A DNA stretch of 64,000 bases from Janthinobacterium fluminis (GTDB lineage: Bacteria > Pseudomonadota > Gammaproteobacteria > Burkholderiales > Burkholderiaceae_D): the NCBI RefSeq assembly GCF_028595325.1, contig NZ_JAQQXR010000002.1:248001-312000 (forward strand), read 5' to 3'. Both the position numbers and the translations under genes were made by a program. This document shows, piece by piece, positions 36,898-44,901 of this stretch (the stretch's first letter is position 1; each line of letters begins with the position of its first letter). The notes under the pieces were generated by a model. It was not told the DNA's origin, did not search any database, and saw only the letters and a program-made list of their open reading frames with translations.

Positions 36898-37443
36898 TCA
36901 GGGGGCGACGGCGGCGCGCAGGCGCAGGCCGATGCGCTCCTTGAGCCCCTGCAGCTTGGGGTCGATGTCGGCGCGGGTGTCGGCGGCGACACGCTCGCCC
37001 AGCAGTTTTTGCATCTCCGGCAGCATCGCCTCGAACTTGCGCTTGACGGGCGATTCGAGGATGGCCACCATCTGCCGCAGCTCGTCCTCGCTGAAGCGCT
37101 CGGCCAGCAGCGGCGCGACGGTGCCGGGGATCAGCTTTTGCGCGCTGGCGCGCACCGTCGGCGTGGCCTCGTCCATGAATTTCTTCGCCTCGCCGAGCAC
37201 GTCCGCCAGCGCCGCGTCGCGCCGCTCCGGCGCCGCGCGCCCCTGCAGCATGGCGCGCGCCTGCTGCACGGCGTCGCCTACGGGCGCCTGCAACATGGCT
37301 TGGCCTATCGTGTCGATTTGCCACAACTGTAACACTTGTTGCACCAACTGCTGTTTGGCCGGCGCCACGGCGGCCGGCGCCGGCGCGGCCAGGGCGGCGC
37401 CGCACAGGGCCGCCAGCATGATTGTCAGGCTTGTTTTCAACAT
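36898..37443 (-). CDS. DUF2059 family exported protein
   Basis: A 181-residue protein with a signal peptide (MLKTSLTIMLAALCGAALA) and a helical mature part. The stretch APLLAERFSEDELRQMVAILESPVKRKFEAML is the usual DUF2059 signature (function unknown, often periplasmic). It lies 21 bases after the FadL-type gene and reads in the same direction, so it is probably the last or next-to-last gene of the operon C39 - barrel - FadL - DUF2059. A chaperone-like job for exported proteins would fit but is only a guess. Confidence 0.75.
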   Translation of the reverse strand: MLKTSLTIMLAALCGAALAAPAPAAVAPAKQQLVQQVLQLWQIDTIGQAMLQAPVGDAVQQARAMLQGRAAPERRDAALADVLGEAKKFMDEATPTVRASAQKLIPGTVAPLLAERFSEDELRQMVAILESPVKRKFEAMLPEMQKLLGERVAADTRADIDPKLQGLKERIGLRLRAAVAP

Positions 37444-37464
37444 GGAAACCTCCTAGGGTGGGTA

Positions 37465-39075
37465 TTAAAAATGTCTGTTGTAACTGACCCCGACATAGCG
37501 CACGCGGATGTCGCCGGCCACGTCATGGCCGGCGTAGGGGTTGTAGATGACGTTGAGAAAATTGTTGCAGTTCATATTGCAGTCGCTGTTGGCCGGCGTG
37601 TTGAAGCGCCCGATCAGGTAGCTGGCCGTCAGGTTCACATCGCTTTGCTTGCTCAGCTTGTAGTTCAGGCCGAAGCTGTACAGTTTGGTGTCCGGCAGCG
37701 GCGCGATCAGGTCGATCTTGTCGCCGGGGATGGAGCTTTTGCGCGGCTCGTAGCCGAAGCGCAGCGTCAGTTTCTCGGTGGGGAACAGTTGCAGGCCGTA
37801 ACCCATGTTCAGCACGCTTTTATAGCCGCGCGGGATCTTCAACTGCCCCGAGTTCGGAATGCCGTACAGGCGCGCCACTTCCAGCAGCTTGATGCTCTGG
37901 TCGAACTGGAAGGTCAGCGCGTTCCAGTCGCCCCAGCGGGCGTAGCTGGCATCGACGTTGAGCTGGACATAGCGCAGCGGCTTCAGCTTGATGCCGACCT
38001 GCAGGTGGGCGGGGAAGGGGATGGTCGCCGTCAGGTTGCCCTTCTGCTCGCGCGGGATGGAGCTGGGGAAGCCGAGGACGGCGCCGACGATGGGGCCGAA
38101 CAGGCTGCTGTTCATGCCGTTGACGAAGTTGCGCAGCATCGGCTCGGTGGTGAAGGTGTAGGTGCCGGTGTACTGGGTCTGCGCGCCGCCCTGGTAGACG
38201 GCGCCCACGGCGAACCAGTCGCGCGGTTCCCACAGCACGCCCAGGTTGATGGTGGGGTCGAACGGCGCCGTCATCTCCAGGCGCATCTTGGCGGCCTGCT
38301 TGAAGGGGTTCACCAGGCCCTCCTTGCCGCCGCCGCACAGGCCGACGCCGAAGGTGTCGAGGATGTTGCCGCCGTTCGTGGGGCACCAGCCCTGCTGGAA
38401 TTTGCCGAAGATGCCCAGCAGGCTGTTGGGAAAGCGCATGTCGGTGTCGATGACGAAGGCCGAGTGGGCGATCGGCACGGCGACGCCGAAGCTGAGCGTG
38501 TCGGAAAACTTGTAGCCCACCGACGGCGCCGCGTACACCAGGCGCTGCAACTGCACCTGGCGGCCCTGGAAGCGGGCCGGGTCGTTCGGGTCGGTGCTGC
38601 GGTCTATGCTCATCGCCTGCGACATATAGCTTTGCGTGGCGAAGGTGAAGCGCGAGCCGGCCTTGTTGAAGGCCATGCCGACGCCGGGGATGAGGACGGC
38701 GGGCAGGCGCCAGCCGGGCTTGCCGTAACCGGGCACGTACATGCCCTGGCGCACCGGCCCGGTGCTCTGGCCGCTGACCGGGTCGTCGGTCCAGCCGCCG
38801 ACGCTGAAGCCGGGCGGGGTGTGGAAGCGGGCGGTGCTGCGGATCGAGGCGCCGAAGGCGGAAAAGCTCTCGCTGTCGCCCTTCAGCCGGGCCAGCCCGG
38901 CCGGGTTGAAGTGGATCGAGTCGATGCCGGGCGGGTCGGCCGTGACGGCGTTGCCCAGCGCCATGGCGACGACGCTGGTGGTCAGGTTTTCCGTGATGGC
39001 CGCCCGCGCCGGCGGCGCCGCGGCTGCGACGGCGCCGGCCAGCAGCGGCCAGCATGCGTGAACGCGGCGGCGCAT
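37465..39075 (-). CDS. OmpP1/FadL family outer-membrane protein
   Basis: A 536-residue outer-membrane barrel. The signal peptide (to about PARA) precedes ITENLTTSVVAMALGNAVTADPPG, which fits the FadL hatch region with its NPA-like IHFNPAGLARL. The chain ends with an aromatic strand (GVSYNRHF). FadL proteins carry hydrophobic compounds such as fatty acids across the outer membrane. The ATG follows the upstream barrel gene's stop after one base (TGACATG), so the two are tightly coupled. This link to a Fap-like locus is unusual and makes a role in that locus likely. Confidence 0.8.
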   Translation of the reverse strand: MRRRVHACWPLLAGAVAAAAPPARAAITENLTTSVVAMALGNAVTADPPGIDSIHFNPAGLARLKGDSESFSAFGASIRSTARFHTPPGFSVGGWTDDPVSGQSTGPVRQGMYVPGYGKPGWRLPAVLIPGVGMAFNKAGSRFTFATQSYMSQAMSIDRSTDPNDPARFQGRQVQLQRLVYAAPSVGYKFSDTLSFGVAVPIAHSAFVIDTDMRFPNSLLGIFGKFQQGWCPTNGGNILDTFGVGLCGGGKEGLVNPFKQAAKMRLEMTAPFDPTINLGVLWEPRDWFAVGAVYQGGAQTQYTGTYTFTTEPMLRNFVNGMNSSLFGPIVGAVLGFPSSIPREQKGNLTATIPFPAHLQVGIKLKPLRYVQLNVDASYARWGDWNALTFQFDQSIKLLEVARLYGIPNSGQLKIPRGYKSVLNMGYGLQLFPTEKLTLRFGYEPRKSSIPGDKIDLIAPLPDTKLYSFGLNYKLSKQSDVNLTASYLIGRFNTPANSDCNMNCNNFLNVIYNPYAGHDVAGDIRVRYVGVSYNRHF

Positions 39076-39076
39076 G

Positions 39077-40093
39077 TCAGAACGCCAGCGGCAGGTTCAG
39101 GTCGAGCGACAGGTTCGGCGAGTCGGCCGTCAGGCCCACGCCGACCGACAGGTTGACGGTGGTTTTCGGCGACACGCGGTAGCCCAGGCCCAGGTTCAGC
39201 ATGCCCGAGGTTTGCATCAGCGTTTTCGCCGTCTTGCCGTCGGCGAAGGTCAGCTTCGAGCCGGCCGAGATCGCCTCCTGGAAGGACAACGTCGTCGAGA
39301 TGCCGTAGGACAGGGCGTAGGCGAAGCCGAGGCCGAAGCCGATGCTGGCGCCGGGCGCGACGCGGGTCAGGATGCGCGTGTTGTTGACCTGCCACAGGTT
39401 CTTCGCCGGCAGGCTGGCCGTCACGTTGAGCGAGCCGAACAGGGCGACCGGGTCGACGATGCGGTTCACGTTCAGGCCGAGGCTGAAGGCCGCGACGCCG
39501 CTGCCGGTGGCCTGGCCGCTGCCGGCGATGACCTTGTACGGGCTGCGCCCGCTGGGCAGGCGCAGATTGCCCGTCAGCGTCAGGTTGGGGCGGTCGCGCC
39601 GCGCCGGGATCGGCTGCCAGCGCACGCCCAGGCCGATGTCGCCGATGGAGTTCGACAAGCCCTTGGCGCCGCGCGCCTCCGAGTACTTCGACAGCACGGG
39701 CAGGGTGAGGTTGGCGGTCAGGTTGTCGAGCACGCCGTAATCGGCCGAGAAGGTGTTGGTGACCGTGTGCGAGCTGGTGTTTTCGATCTCGAACAGCGTG
39801 ATGTTGCCCGCCGACAGGTCGGAGATGATCTTTTCCTGGCCGATGTAGGTGTAGTTGAGGTCGTAGCCGAACTGGAACTGCTGGCTGCGGATCAGCGAGT
39901 ATTGCTTGTCGACGGCGCTCAGGGTCTGCTTCAGCAGCGCCGTTTGCTCGCCTTCGCCCTCCTTCTTGGCCAGCGCGTCGCGCGCCGCGTCGGCGCTGGC
40001 CGGCTTCGCCTCCGGGCTTTCCTGGGCCGGCGCGGGAAGGGCCAGCAGCAGCAACGTGGCGGCGAGACAGACGGGCAGGGTGCGTATGGTCAT
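39077..40093 (-). CDS. outer-membrane beta-barrel with helical N-terminus (FapF-like/PF13557-type transporter)
   Basis: A 338-residue protein. After the signal peptide (to about APAQ) comes a charged helical stretch (SADAARDALAKKEGEGEQ, then TALLKQTLSAVDKQYSLI, residues 28-70) with heptad-like spacing. An alternating-strand barrel from YDLNYTYIGQEKI to the final LDLNLPLAF follows. That order, coiled-coil then barrel, is what FapF of the Pseudomonas functional-amyloid system has. The C39 peptidase gene just upstream matches FapD. I start at the ATG at 40093, with AAGGA upstream; the frame opens earlier without support. The FapF likeness is structural inference, not a search result. Confidence 0.65.
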   Translation of the reverse strand: MTIRTLPVCLAATLLLLALPAPAQESPEAKPASADAARDALAKKEGEGEQTALLKQTLSAVDKQYSLIRSQQFQFGYDLNYTYIGQEKIISDLSAGNITLFEIENTSSHTVTNTFSADYGVLDNLTANLTLPVLSKYSEARGAKGLSNSIGDIGLGVRWQPIPARRDRPNLTLTGNLRLPSGRSPYKVIAGSGQATGSGVAAFSLGLNVNRIVDPVALFGSLNVTASLPAKNLWQVNNTRILTRVAPGASIGFGLGFAYALSYGISTTLSFQEAISAGSKLTFADGKTAKTLMQTSGMLNLGLGYRVSPKTTVNLSVGVGLTADSPNLSLDLNLPLAF

Positions 40094-40140
40094 CGTGGGT
40101 CCTTGTCGAAAAATGGTGGCGAAAATGGGCGGGGAAAGGC

Positions 40141-40908
40141 TTACTGGCGCCGCTGCCAGGTGCCGCTGACGCCGGAGTTGAGGGCGCGCTCCAGCAGGTG
40201 GCTCTGGTGCTCCAGCGGGCCGAGGCGGGCCTGCTTGGTGACGCGGTCCATGTCGACGACGCCCAGCTCCCGGTCGCTCAGCGCCAGTTGCGCCGGCAGC
40301 GGCTGGCCCTTGGCCGGGTAGACGATGAACAGGGTGTTCTTGTCCCACAGCGCGGCGAATTCCGCCACCGAAAAGGCGATGTTGCCGGACGAGGGGTCGG
40401 CCACGTAGACGACGCCGTCGCGTATGCCGCGCAGCACGACGAAGTGCTTGGCGCCGGCATAGTCGATCGGCACGATGGCCGGATGGGCCAGCGTCAGCAA
40501 GTCCTTGACCTCGGCGCGGAAGCCGGCGGCCTCGACGCCCAGCGCGGCCACATAGCGCTTCATGTCGAGCAGGGAAAAGCCGCGCCGCTCGATGATCTTT
40601 TCCTTCTCGCCCCGCTCCAGCATGCCCTCCATGGCCTGCTGCTCGGTCACCTGCATGCCGAGGTGGAAATTGAGGATGGTCACCAGCGCGGCCGAGCCGC
40701 AGCTGTAGTCGAAAGCCTGGCGCACGATGTGGCGGTATTTCAGTTCCGAATAGGGCTCCATCTGCACGGCCTGGCTGTAGGCGCCGCCGCCGAGCATGGT
40801 TTGCGGCATCTCGTACTGGCCCTTCGGCCTGTCCTTCGGCTCGTGCCGTTCGACCACGCCGGCGCCGGCGATCAGCGCGGCCAGCGCCCCCAGCAAGAGC
40901 ATCAGCAT
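40141..40908 (-). CDS. C39 family peptidase (FapD-like), exported or membrane-anchored
   Basis: A 255-residue protein with an N-terminal hydrophobic segment (MLMLLLGALAALIAGAGV), so the catalytic domain should face the periplasm. The papain-like C39 core has the cysteine in QAFDYSCGSAALVTILNFHLG (near residue 68), the histidine in YAGAKHFVVLRGI and the aspartate in VYVADPSSGNI. C39 peptidases usually cut exported peptides after a double-glycine-type motif; here no ABC transporter is attached, as in FapD. It is the first gene of the minus-strand barrel operon and diverges from the five FilA-like genes. Confidence 0.8.
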   Translation of the reverse strand: MLMLLLGALAALIAGAGVVERHEPKDRPKGQYEMPQTMLGGGAYSQAVQMEPYSELKYRHIVRQAFDYSCGSAALVTILNFHLGMQVTEQQAMEGMLERGEKEKIIERRGFSLLDMKRYVAALGVEAAGFRAEVKDLLTLAHPAIVPIDYAGAKHFVVLRGIRDGVVYVADPSSGNIAFSVAEFAALWDKNTLFIVYPAKGQPLPAQLALSDRELGVVDMDRVTKQARLGPLEHQSHLLERALNSGVSGTWQRRQ

Positions 40909-41000
40909 GGCGCCCCCGGCACGGGCGCGGCCGGCGGCCGCGACGCGGCGATACGATACAGCCGTCCCCGAGGCGTCGGGCGCCCCTCGATTGTCTTCAT
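40902..41000 (-). CDS. possible 32-codon leader ORF upstream of the C39 gene
   Basis: A short frame starts at an ATG at 41000 with GGGAG about six bases upstream, a better site than the C39 gene has. It encodes a basic, proline-rich peptide (MKTIEGRPTPRGRLYR...) and stops at 40902-40904, overlapping the C39 start. It could couple translation, or be the true N-terminus if a one-base error lies near 40905. Confidence 0.3.
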   Translation of the reverse strand: MKTIEGRPTPRGRLYRIAASRPPAAPVPGAPC

Positions 41001-41044
41001 CTTGTCTCCCGGTTTTCTAATTAGAACGGTCGTGCTTTATTAAG

Positions 41045-41073
41045 CCGACAATTGTTCTTTCTTTTTTTATAAT
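41045..41073 (+). promoter_or_regulatory. candidate promoter of the FilA-like gene series
   Basis: CCGACA (41045-41050), a 17-base spacer and TATAAT (41068-41073) make a good sigma-70 type promoter pointing to the first FilA-like gene. It would give a leader of about 345 bases that holds two hairpins. Confidence 0.45.
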
Positions 41074-41424
41074 TTATTAACGCATGATTTGCGCGGCAGC
41101 GGCAACCCAAAATATTAGATTCGCACCTCTAGCGTGTTTGCAAAAACTTATGCTAACGCAAACAACAGTGGCGCGACGCAGGCGCCACTCTGTCTGGCTC
41201 GCAAGGCCAAGCGCTTGGCTTTCCAGGCCAGACCGCGATGGTGGACCGGGGCCGGCGGCGCCTCCTATCATGAATTTAATTAATATTCACATAATATTAA
41301 GAGCCCGCGGCGGACCACCCGGCCGGGCCGGTGCGGCGCCCCTATCCGCGGCGCCGCAGCCGTCGCGGCACTGTCTGAAAGCACGGCTATTCCAGCCATC
41401 CAAACCAATACGGAGATAAACACC
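41074..41424 (+). other. long leader upstream of the first FilA-like gene
   Basis: A non-coding 351-bp stretch. It holds a TGGCGC...GCGCCA hairpin (41169-41187) and a larger GTCTGGC...GCCAGAC stem (41192-41233) with an inner 14-bp palindrome. The 18-mer TGGCTTTCCAGGCCAGAC at 41216-41233 recurs at 41960-41977 before the second FilA-like gene, so part of this leader was copied in the duplication. Confidence 0.5.
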
Positions 41425-41943
41425 ATGAAATTATTCAAGCAAAGCGCCATCGCCGCCATCCTGTCCACGCTCGCGCTGGGCGCTTCGGCCATGACGCCTA
41501 TCCAGGACAGCGAGCTGAGCGCGGTCACCGGCCAGGACGGCGTGTCGATCACGGCCAACCTGAACGTCAAGATCGACTCCTTCGTCTACACCGACACGGA
41601 CGCGGTGAACGCCTCGACCGGCCTGGGCGGCGGCTCGGTCAGCTTCAACGGCATCAAGGTCAACGGCCTGATCGCGGCCAGCATCGACATCCTCAGCCGC
41701 GCCTCCTTCCTGCAGGCGGCCGGCGCCGCCGGCGTGACCAACCCCGGCTCCTTCTACAACTCGCAGACCGGCGGCGACGTCGTGCAGATCGCCATTCCGA
41801 CCGACGTCCAGGTCGCCACCGGCAAGTTCATCAACGTCGCGGTCGACGCGATCAAGATGGGCAACAGCGCCGCCTCGTTCGGCTCCCTGGCGCTGAACCA
41901 GCTCGACCTGCGCGGCACCCAGGTGTGGATCTGGGCGCACTGA
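41425..41943 (+). CDS. FilA-like (DUF6160-type) exported protein 1
   Basis: A 172-residue protein. The signal peptide (MKLFKQSAIAAILSTLALGASA) is followed at once by MTPIQDSELSAVTGQDGVSI, the conserved opening of FilA-like proteins of putative pilus systems. The mature part is rich in Gly, Ser, Asn and Val and would form beta-structure; it ends NQLDLRGTQVWIWAH. Counting back from GQ, the opening fits the double-glycine leader rule (Ile -12, Glu -8, Leu -7, Val -4). It is almost identical (168 of 172 residues) to the next gene product. A GGAG site lies eight bases before the start. Surface or fibre protein is the likely role. Confidence 0.78.
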   Translation: MKLFKQSAIAAILSTLALGASAMTPIQDSELSAVTGQDGVSITANLNVKIDSFVYTDTDAVNASTGLGGGSVSFNGIKVNGLIAASIDILSRASFLQAAGAAGVTNPGSFYNSQTGGDVVQIAIPTDVQVATGKFINVAVDAIKMGNSAASFGSLALNQLDLRGTQVWIWAH

Positions 41944-42132
41944 TGGCCCGCGGCGGCGCTGGCTTTCCAGGCCAGACGGTTGGCCCGGAAAGTCAGCGCG
42001 GCAAGCTGGACCGGCGCCGCCGCAGCCCATAAGATGGACTTGCAATCTTGAATGAATACCAAGGCGGCCAAGGGACTTTCCCCGGCGCCGCCGACCCGCG
42101 CAGCAACCATTCCAACTACGGAGACAAACACC

Positions 42133-42651
42133 ATGAAACTGTTCAAACAAAGCGCCATTGCCGCCATCCTGTCCACGCTCGCGCTGAGCGCCTCGGCCAT
42201 GACGCCGATCCAGGACAGCGAGCTGAGCGCGGTCACAGGCCAGGACGGCGTGTCGATCACGGCCAACCTGAACGTCAAGATCGACTCCTTCGTCTACACC
42301 GACACGGATGCGGTGGACGCCTCGACCGGCCTGGGCGGCGGTTCGGTCAGCTTCAACGGCATCAAGGTCAACGGCCTGATCGCCGCCAGCATCGACATCC
42401 TCAGCCGCGCCTCCTTCCTGCAGGCGGCCGGCGCCGCCGGCGTGACCAACCCCGGCTCCTTCTACAACTCGCAGACCGGCGGCGACGTCGTGCAGATCGC
42501 CATCCCGACCGACGTCCAGGTTGCCAACGGCAAGTTCATCAACGTCGCGGTCGACGCGATCAAGATGGGCAACAGCACCGCCTCGTTCGGTTCCCTGGCG
42601 TTGAACCAGCTTGACCTGCGCGGCACCCAGGTCTGGATCTGGGCGCACTAA
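42133..42651 (+). CDS. FilA-like (DUF6160-type) exported protein 2
   Basis: A 172-residue near copy of the preceding protein with only four changes (Gly to Ser in the signal peptide, Asn to Asp, Thr to Asn and Ala to Thr in the mature part). Signal peptide, IQDSELSAVTGQDGVSI opening and WIWAH ending are all kept. The start is the ATG at 42133 with GGAG upstream; the frame opens at 42052 without support. The gap between the two copies repeats part of the first leader, so this is a recent tandem duplication, perhaps for dose or for mixed fibres. Confidence 0.78.
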   Translation: MKLFKQSAIAAILSTLALSASAMTPIQDSELSAVTGQDGVSITANLNVKIDSFVYTDTDAVDASTGLGGGSVSFNGIKVNGLIAASIDILSRASFLQAAGAAGVTNPGSFYNSQTGGDVVQIAIPTDVQVANGKFINVAVDAIKMGNSTASFGSLALNQLDLRGTQVWIWAH

Positions 42652-42774
42652 TCGCGCTTGTCCCGCCGGCATGCCGGCCGGCTCCCGATGGCGGGGCCGG
42701 CCGGCGTTTGCAAGCCGCCTAGGCGTCCCCGCCTTGGCGCCCGCCTAGGCGCTTGCCTCGTTCCCGATGGAATC

Positions 42775-43575
42775 ATGATGACGACTCTCTTTCTTTCGCC
42801 GCAACGCCGTGCCGCCGCCATGCTGGCCGGCCTGGCCTTCGCGCTGCCGGCCGCGGCCCAGTTGCAGCGGCTCGACGACCAGGCCCTGTCGCGCGTGCAC
42901 GGACAGGGTTTGCTGACGATGAGCAACGGCAGCCTGGGCGGCTTCGATTTCACCCGCATCGGCTTCGACGCCGACATCGCCCTGAGCGCCAATTTGCGCA
43001 ATGTGCGCCTGGGCGAATACTCGCTGGCCGCGCGCAACGGCCTGGGCGCCGACATCGACATGCCGCTGCTGCAGTTCGGCCGCAGCGACGCCGGCGACGC
43101 GGCCCGTCTGGTACAGATCAGCAATCCCTATTTTGAATTCGTCTACCGCGGCGACGCCGCGGCGCGCGAAGTGATCGGCATGCGCATCGGCTTCGACGGC
43201 ATCAGCGGCGACGTCGGCCTGAAGCTGGCCAGCCTGTCCGGTTCGCTGCGGGTGGGCGCCAGCGGCGCCGACGGCGCGCCGCTGCTGCTTGACTCGCGGC
43301 TGGACCCGGGCGGCGGCAAGCGCTGGGACGGCGCCTGCGCGGCGCCCTGTTTGCCCATGGCGCAACTGGGCGGCGTGCGGGCCGGCGACGCCAGCGGCCC
43401 GAGCCGCGATTTCTGGATTTCGATGTTGAAGACGGGCGTGCAATTCCAGGCGCCGGCCGGCAGCGCGCAATTGCCCGATCCGGCCCAGGCCGGCCTGTGG
43501 CTGAACTGGCGCGACCGGCTCGTCGCGCTGGGCGTGAATGGCGTCACGCCGCCGAACCTGCCGAAAGGACGCTGA
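42775..43575 (+). CDS. exported FilA-related protein 3
   Basis: A 266-residue exported protein. The signal peptide (MMTTLFLSPQRRAAAMLAGLAFALPAAA) is followed by LQRLDDQALSRVHGQGLLTM, a looser form of the opening shared by this gene series (Leu -12, Leu -7, Val -4, GQ). The mature part holds long beta-like segments with FDFTRIGFDADIALSANLR and a cysteine pair (CAAPC, near residue 185). The start is one of two adjacent ATGs (42775 or 42778). The next gene starts three bases after its stop codon. Function unknown; probably a minor component or anchor of the same surface structure. Confidence 0.68.
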   Translation: MMTTLFLSPQRRAAAMLAGLAFALPAAAQLQRLDDQALSRVHGQGLLTMSNGSLGGFDFTRIGFDADIALSANLRNVRLGEYSLAARNGLGADIDMPLLQFGRSDAGDAARLVQISNPYFEFVYRGDAAAREVIGMRIGFDGISGDVGLKLASLSGSLRVGASGADGAPLLLDSRLDPGGGKRWDGACAAPCLPMAQLGGVRAGDASGPSRDFWISMLKTGVQFQAPAGSAQLPDPAQAGLWLNWRDRLVALGVNGVTPPNLPKGR

Positions 43576-43577
43576 GC

Positions 43578-44426
43578 ATGCGCGCGCGCCTGGGCGCGGT
43601 CTGGCTGGCGGCGGCGTGCGCGCCGGCCGCCGCGCTGGAACCGCTGAACGACACGGCGCTGTCGGCCGTGCGCGGCGGTGACGGCATCAGCTTCGATGTG
43701 GCCGGATTTTCGATGTCGGGCGATGCCCGCGTGCGCTACAGCGCGACGCCGGCGAGCAGCTTATATGTGGAGAAAATGAGCGCTTCGCGCAGCGACGGCG
43801 CCGACCCGTTCGGCGATCCCTATCGGCTCGACATCGTCGCCGGCAAGGGCGCTCTGGCGGACGTGTTCCAACTGGACTTTCCGCGCAACGCGGCGGGCGA
43901 GCAGCGCTGGCAGTTCGCCTACGACTGGGGCGTGGCGGCCGACGGTATCGCGCGCGATGGCGGCAGCGTCGTCTTCAGGGACACCGTCTGGCGCGGCGGC
44001 GGCCTGCAGTTTTCCACGCCGCAGGGTAACGACGGCATCGCCTTCGGGCTGGCGCTGAACCTGGCGGTGGGCGAGCTGGCGCTGCGCCCGCGCGGCCGCG
44101 CCGAGGCCGGCGGACAACTGGCGCTGCGCGGCATCCGCCTCGGCGGCGTCGATGCCGACGGCAACTTCAACAATACCCCGTGGGCGCTGGCCGACGTCGC
44201 CGCGCAGCCGGCCGTCGTCAACGTGCTGACCGACGTCAACGGGCCGCGCCTGCACATCGGCATCGGCTGGCCGGACGCCCGCTTTGGCAACGGCGCGGCG
44301 CCGTCCGGCGGCCTGTCGATCGAGAACATTTCCTTTGCCGGCGCCGGCCAGCCCAGCGTCGACCTGGGCTCGTCGCGCATCGGCGCGATGCAGATCCAGT
44401 ATCTTGATATCAGGTTCAAGCGCTGA
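43578..44426 (+). CDS. exported FilA-related protein 4
   Basis: A 282-residue exported protein. A short signal peptide (MRARLGAVWLAAACAPAAA) leads to LEPLNDTALSAVRGGDGISF, which contains a true GG at the place of the leader motif (Leu -12, Leu -7, Val -4, GG). The mature part is rich in Gly, Asp and short beta-like runs (GLSIENISFAGAG) and ends with MQIQYLDIRFKR. It lies two bases after the previous gene and two bases before the next start, so the three genes are surely co-transcribed. The start at 43578 is well placed; the earlier opening of the frame overlaps the previous gene. Confidence 0.68.
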   Translation: MRARLGAVWLAAACAPAAALEPLNDTALSAVRGGDGISFDVAGFSMSGDARVRYSATPASSLYVEKMSASRSDGADPFGDPYRLDIVAGKGALADVFQLDFPRNAAGEQRWQFAYDWGVAADGIARDGGSVVFRDTVWRGGGLQFSTPQGNDGIAFGLALNLAVGELALRPRGRAEAGGQLALRGIRLGGVDADGNFNNTPWALADVAAQPAVVNVLTDVNGPRLHIGIGWPDARFGNGAAPSGGLSIENISFAGAGQPSVDLGSSRIGAMQIQYLDIRFKR

Positions 44427-44427
44427 T

Positions 44428-44892
44428 ATGGGCCGCCTGCCGCTGGCCGTGTGCAGCCTGTTCTGCGGCGCCGTCCTGGCGTCCGAGCCGCTGCGCCCGC
44501 TCGACGACCGCGAGCTGGCCGAGGTGCGCGGCGGCGACGGCATCAGCTTCGCCGCGCACATCGTGTTGAACGACCCGGCGCTGGTGGGCGCCGTCAGCGA
44601 TAGCCGCCTGTCGCTGGGCTTCAAGGGCGACGGTCCGAGCAACTACCTGGTCATTAAAAACCTGCGCGGCGTCGTCGACATGTTCGCCGTCAGCGTCGGC
44701 GTGCACCAGCGGGGCGACGGCGGCGACTACATTGCGCTGGGCTTGCCCGGCTATATCCGCTACAGCAATTTCGGCTTTGAATCGCTGAGCGTGCAGGGCG
44801 ACCCGCTGGCGCCGGTGACGGGCAGCCTGGGCAGCCTGAACATCCACGGCGCCGTGTCGATGCAGGGGCAGTTCCGCATGTGGGCGCATTGA
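44428..44892 (+). CDS. exported FilA-related protein 5
   Basis: A 154-residue exported protein and the last of the series. The signal peptide (MGRLPLAVCSLFCGAVLA) is followed by LRPLDDRELAEVRGGDGISF, which matches the full double-glycine leader rule (Leu -12, Glu -8, Leu -7, Val -4, Gly -2, Gly -1). It ends SMQGQFRMWAH, sharing the WAH terminus with the two FilA-like copies. It is a good candidate for the protein best cut by the C39 peptidase encoded upstream. The start is one base after the previous stop. Confidence 0.7.
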   Translation: MGRLPLAVCSLFCGAVLASEPLRPLDDRELAEVRGGDGISFAAHIVLNDPALVGAVSDSRLSLGFKGDGPSNYLVIKNLRGVVDMFAVSVGVHQRGDGGDYIALGLPGYIRYSNFGFESLSVQGDPLAPVTGSLGSLNIHGAVSMQGQFRMWAH

Positions 44893-44901
44893 GCGCGCCG
44901 A

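Noticed and set aside
36824-37405. Long shadow frames on either strand of high-GC genes
   Set aside because: They are rich in Arg, Ala, Gly and Pro and follow the third-position GC bias of the genuine gene in the other frame; the same holds for similar long frames across 10-20 kb, 28-31 kb and 49-57 kb.
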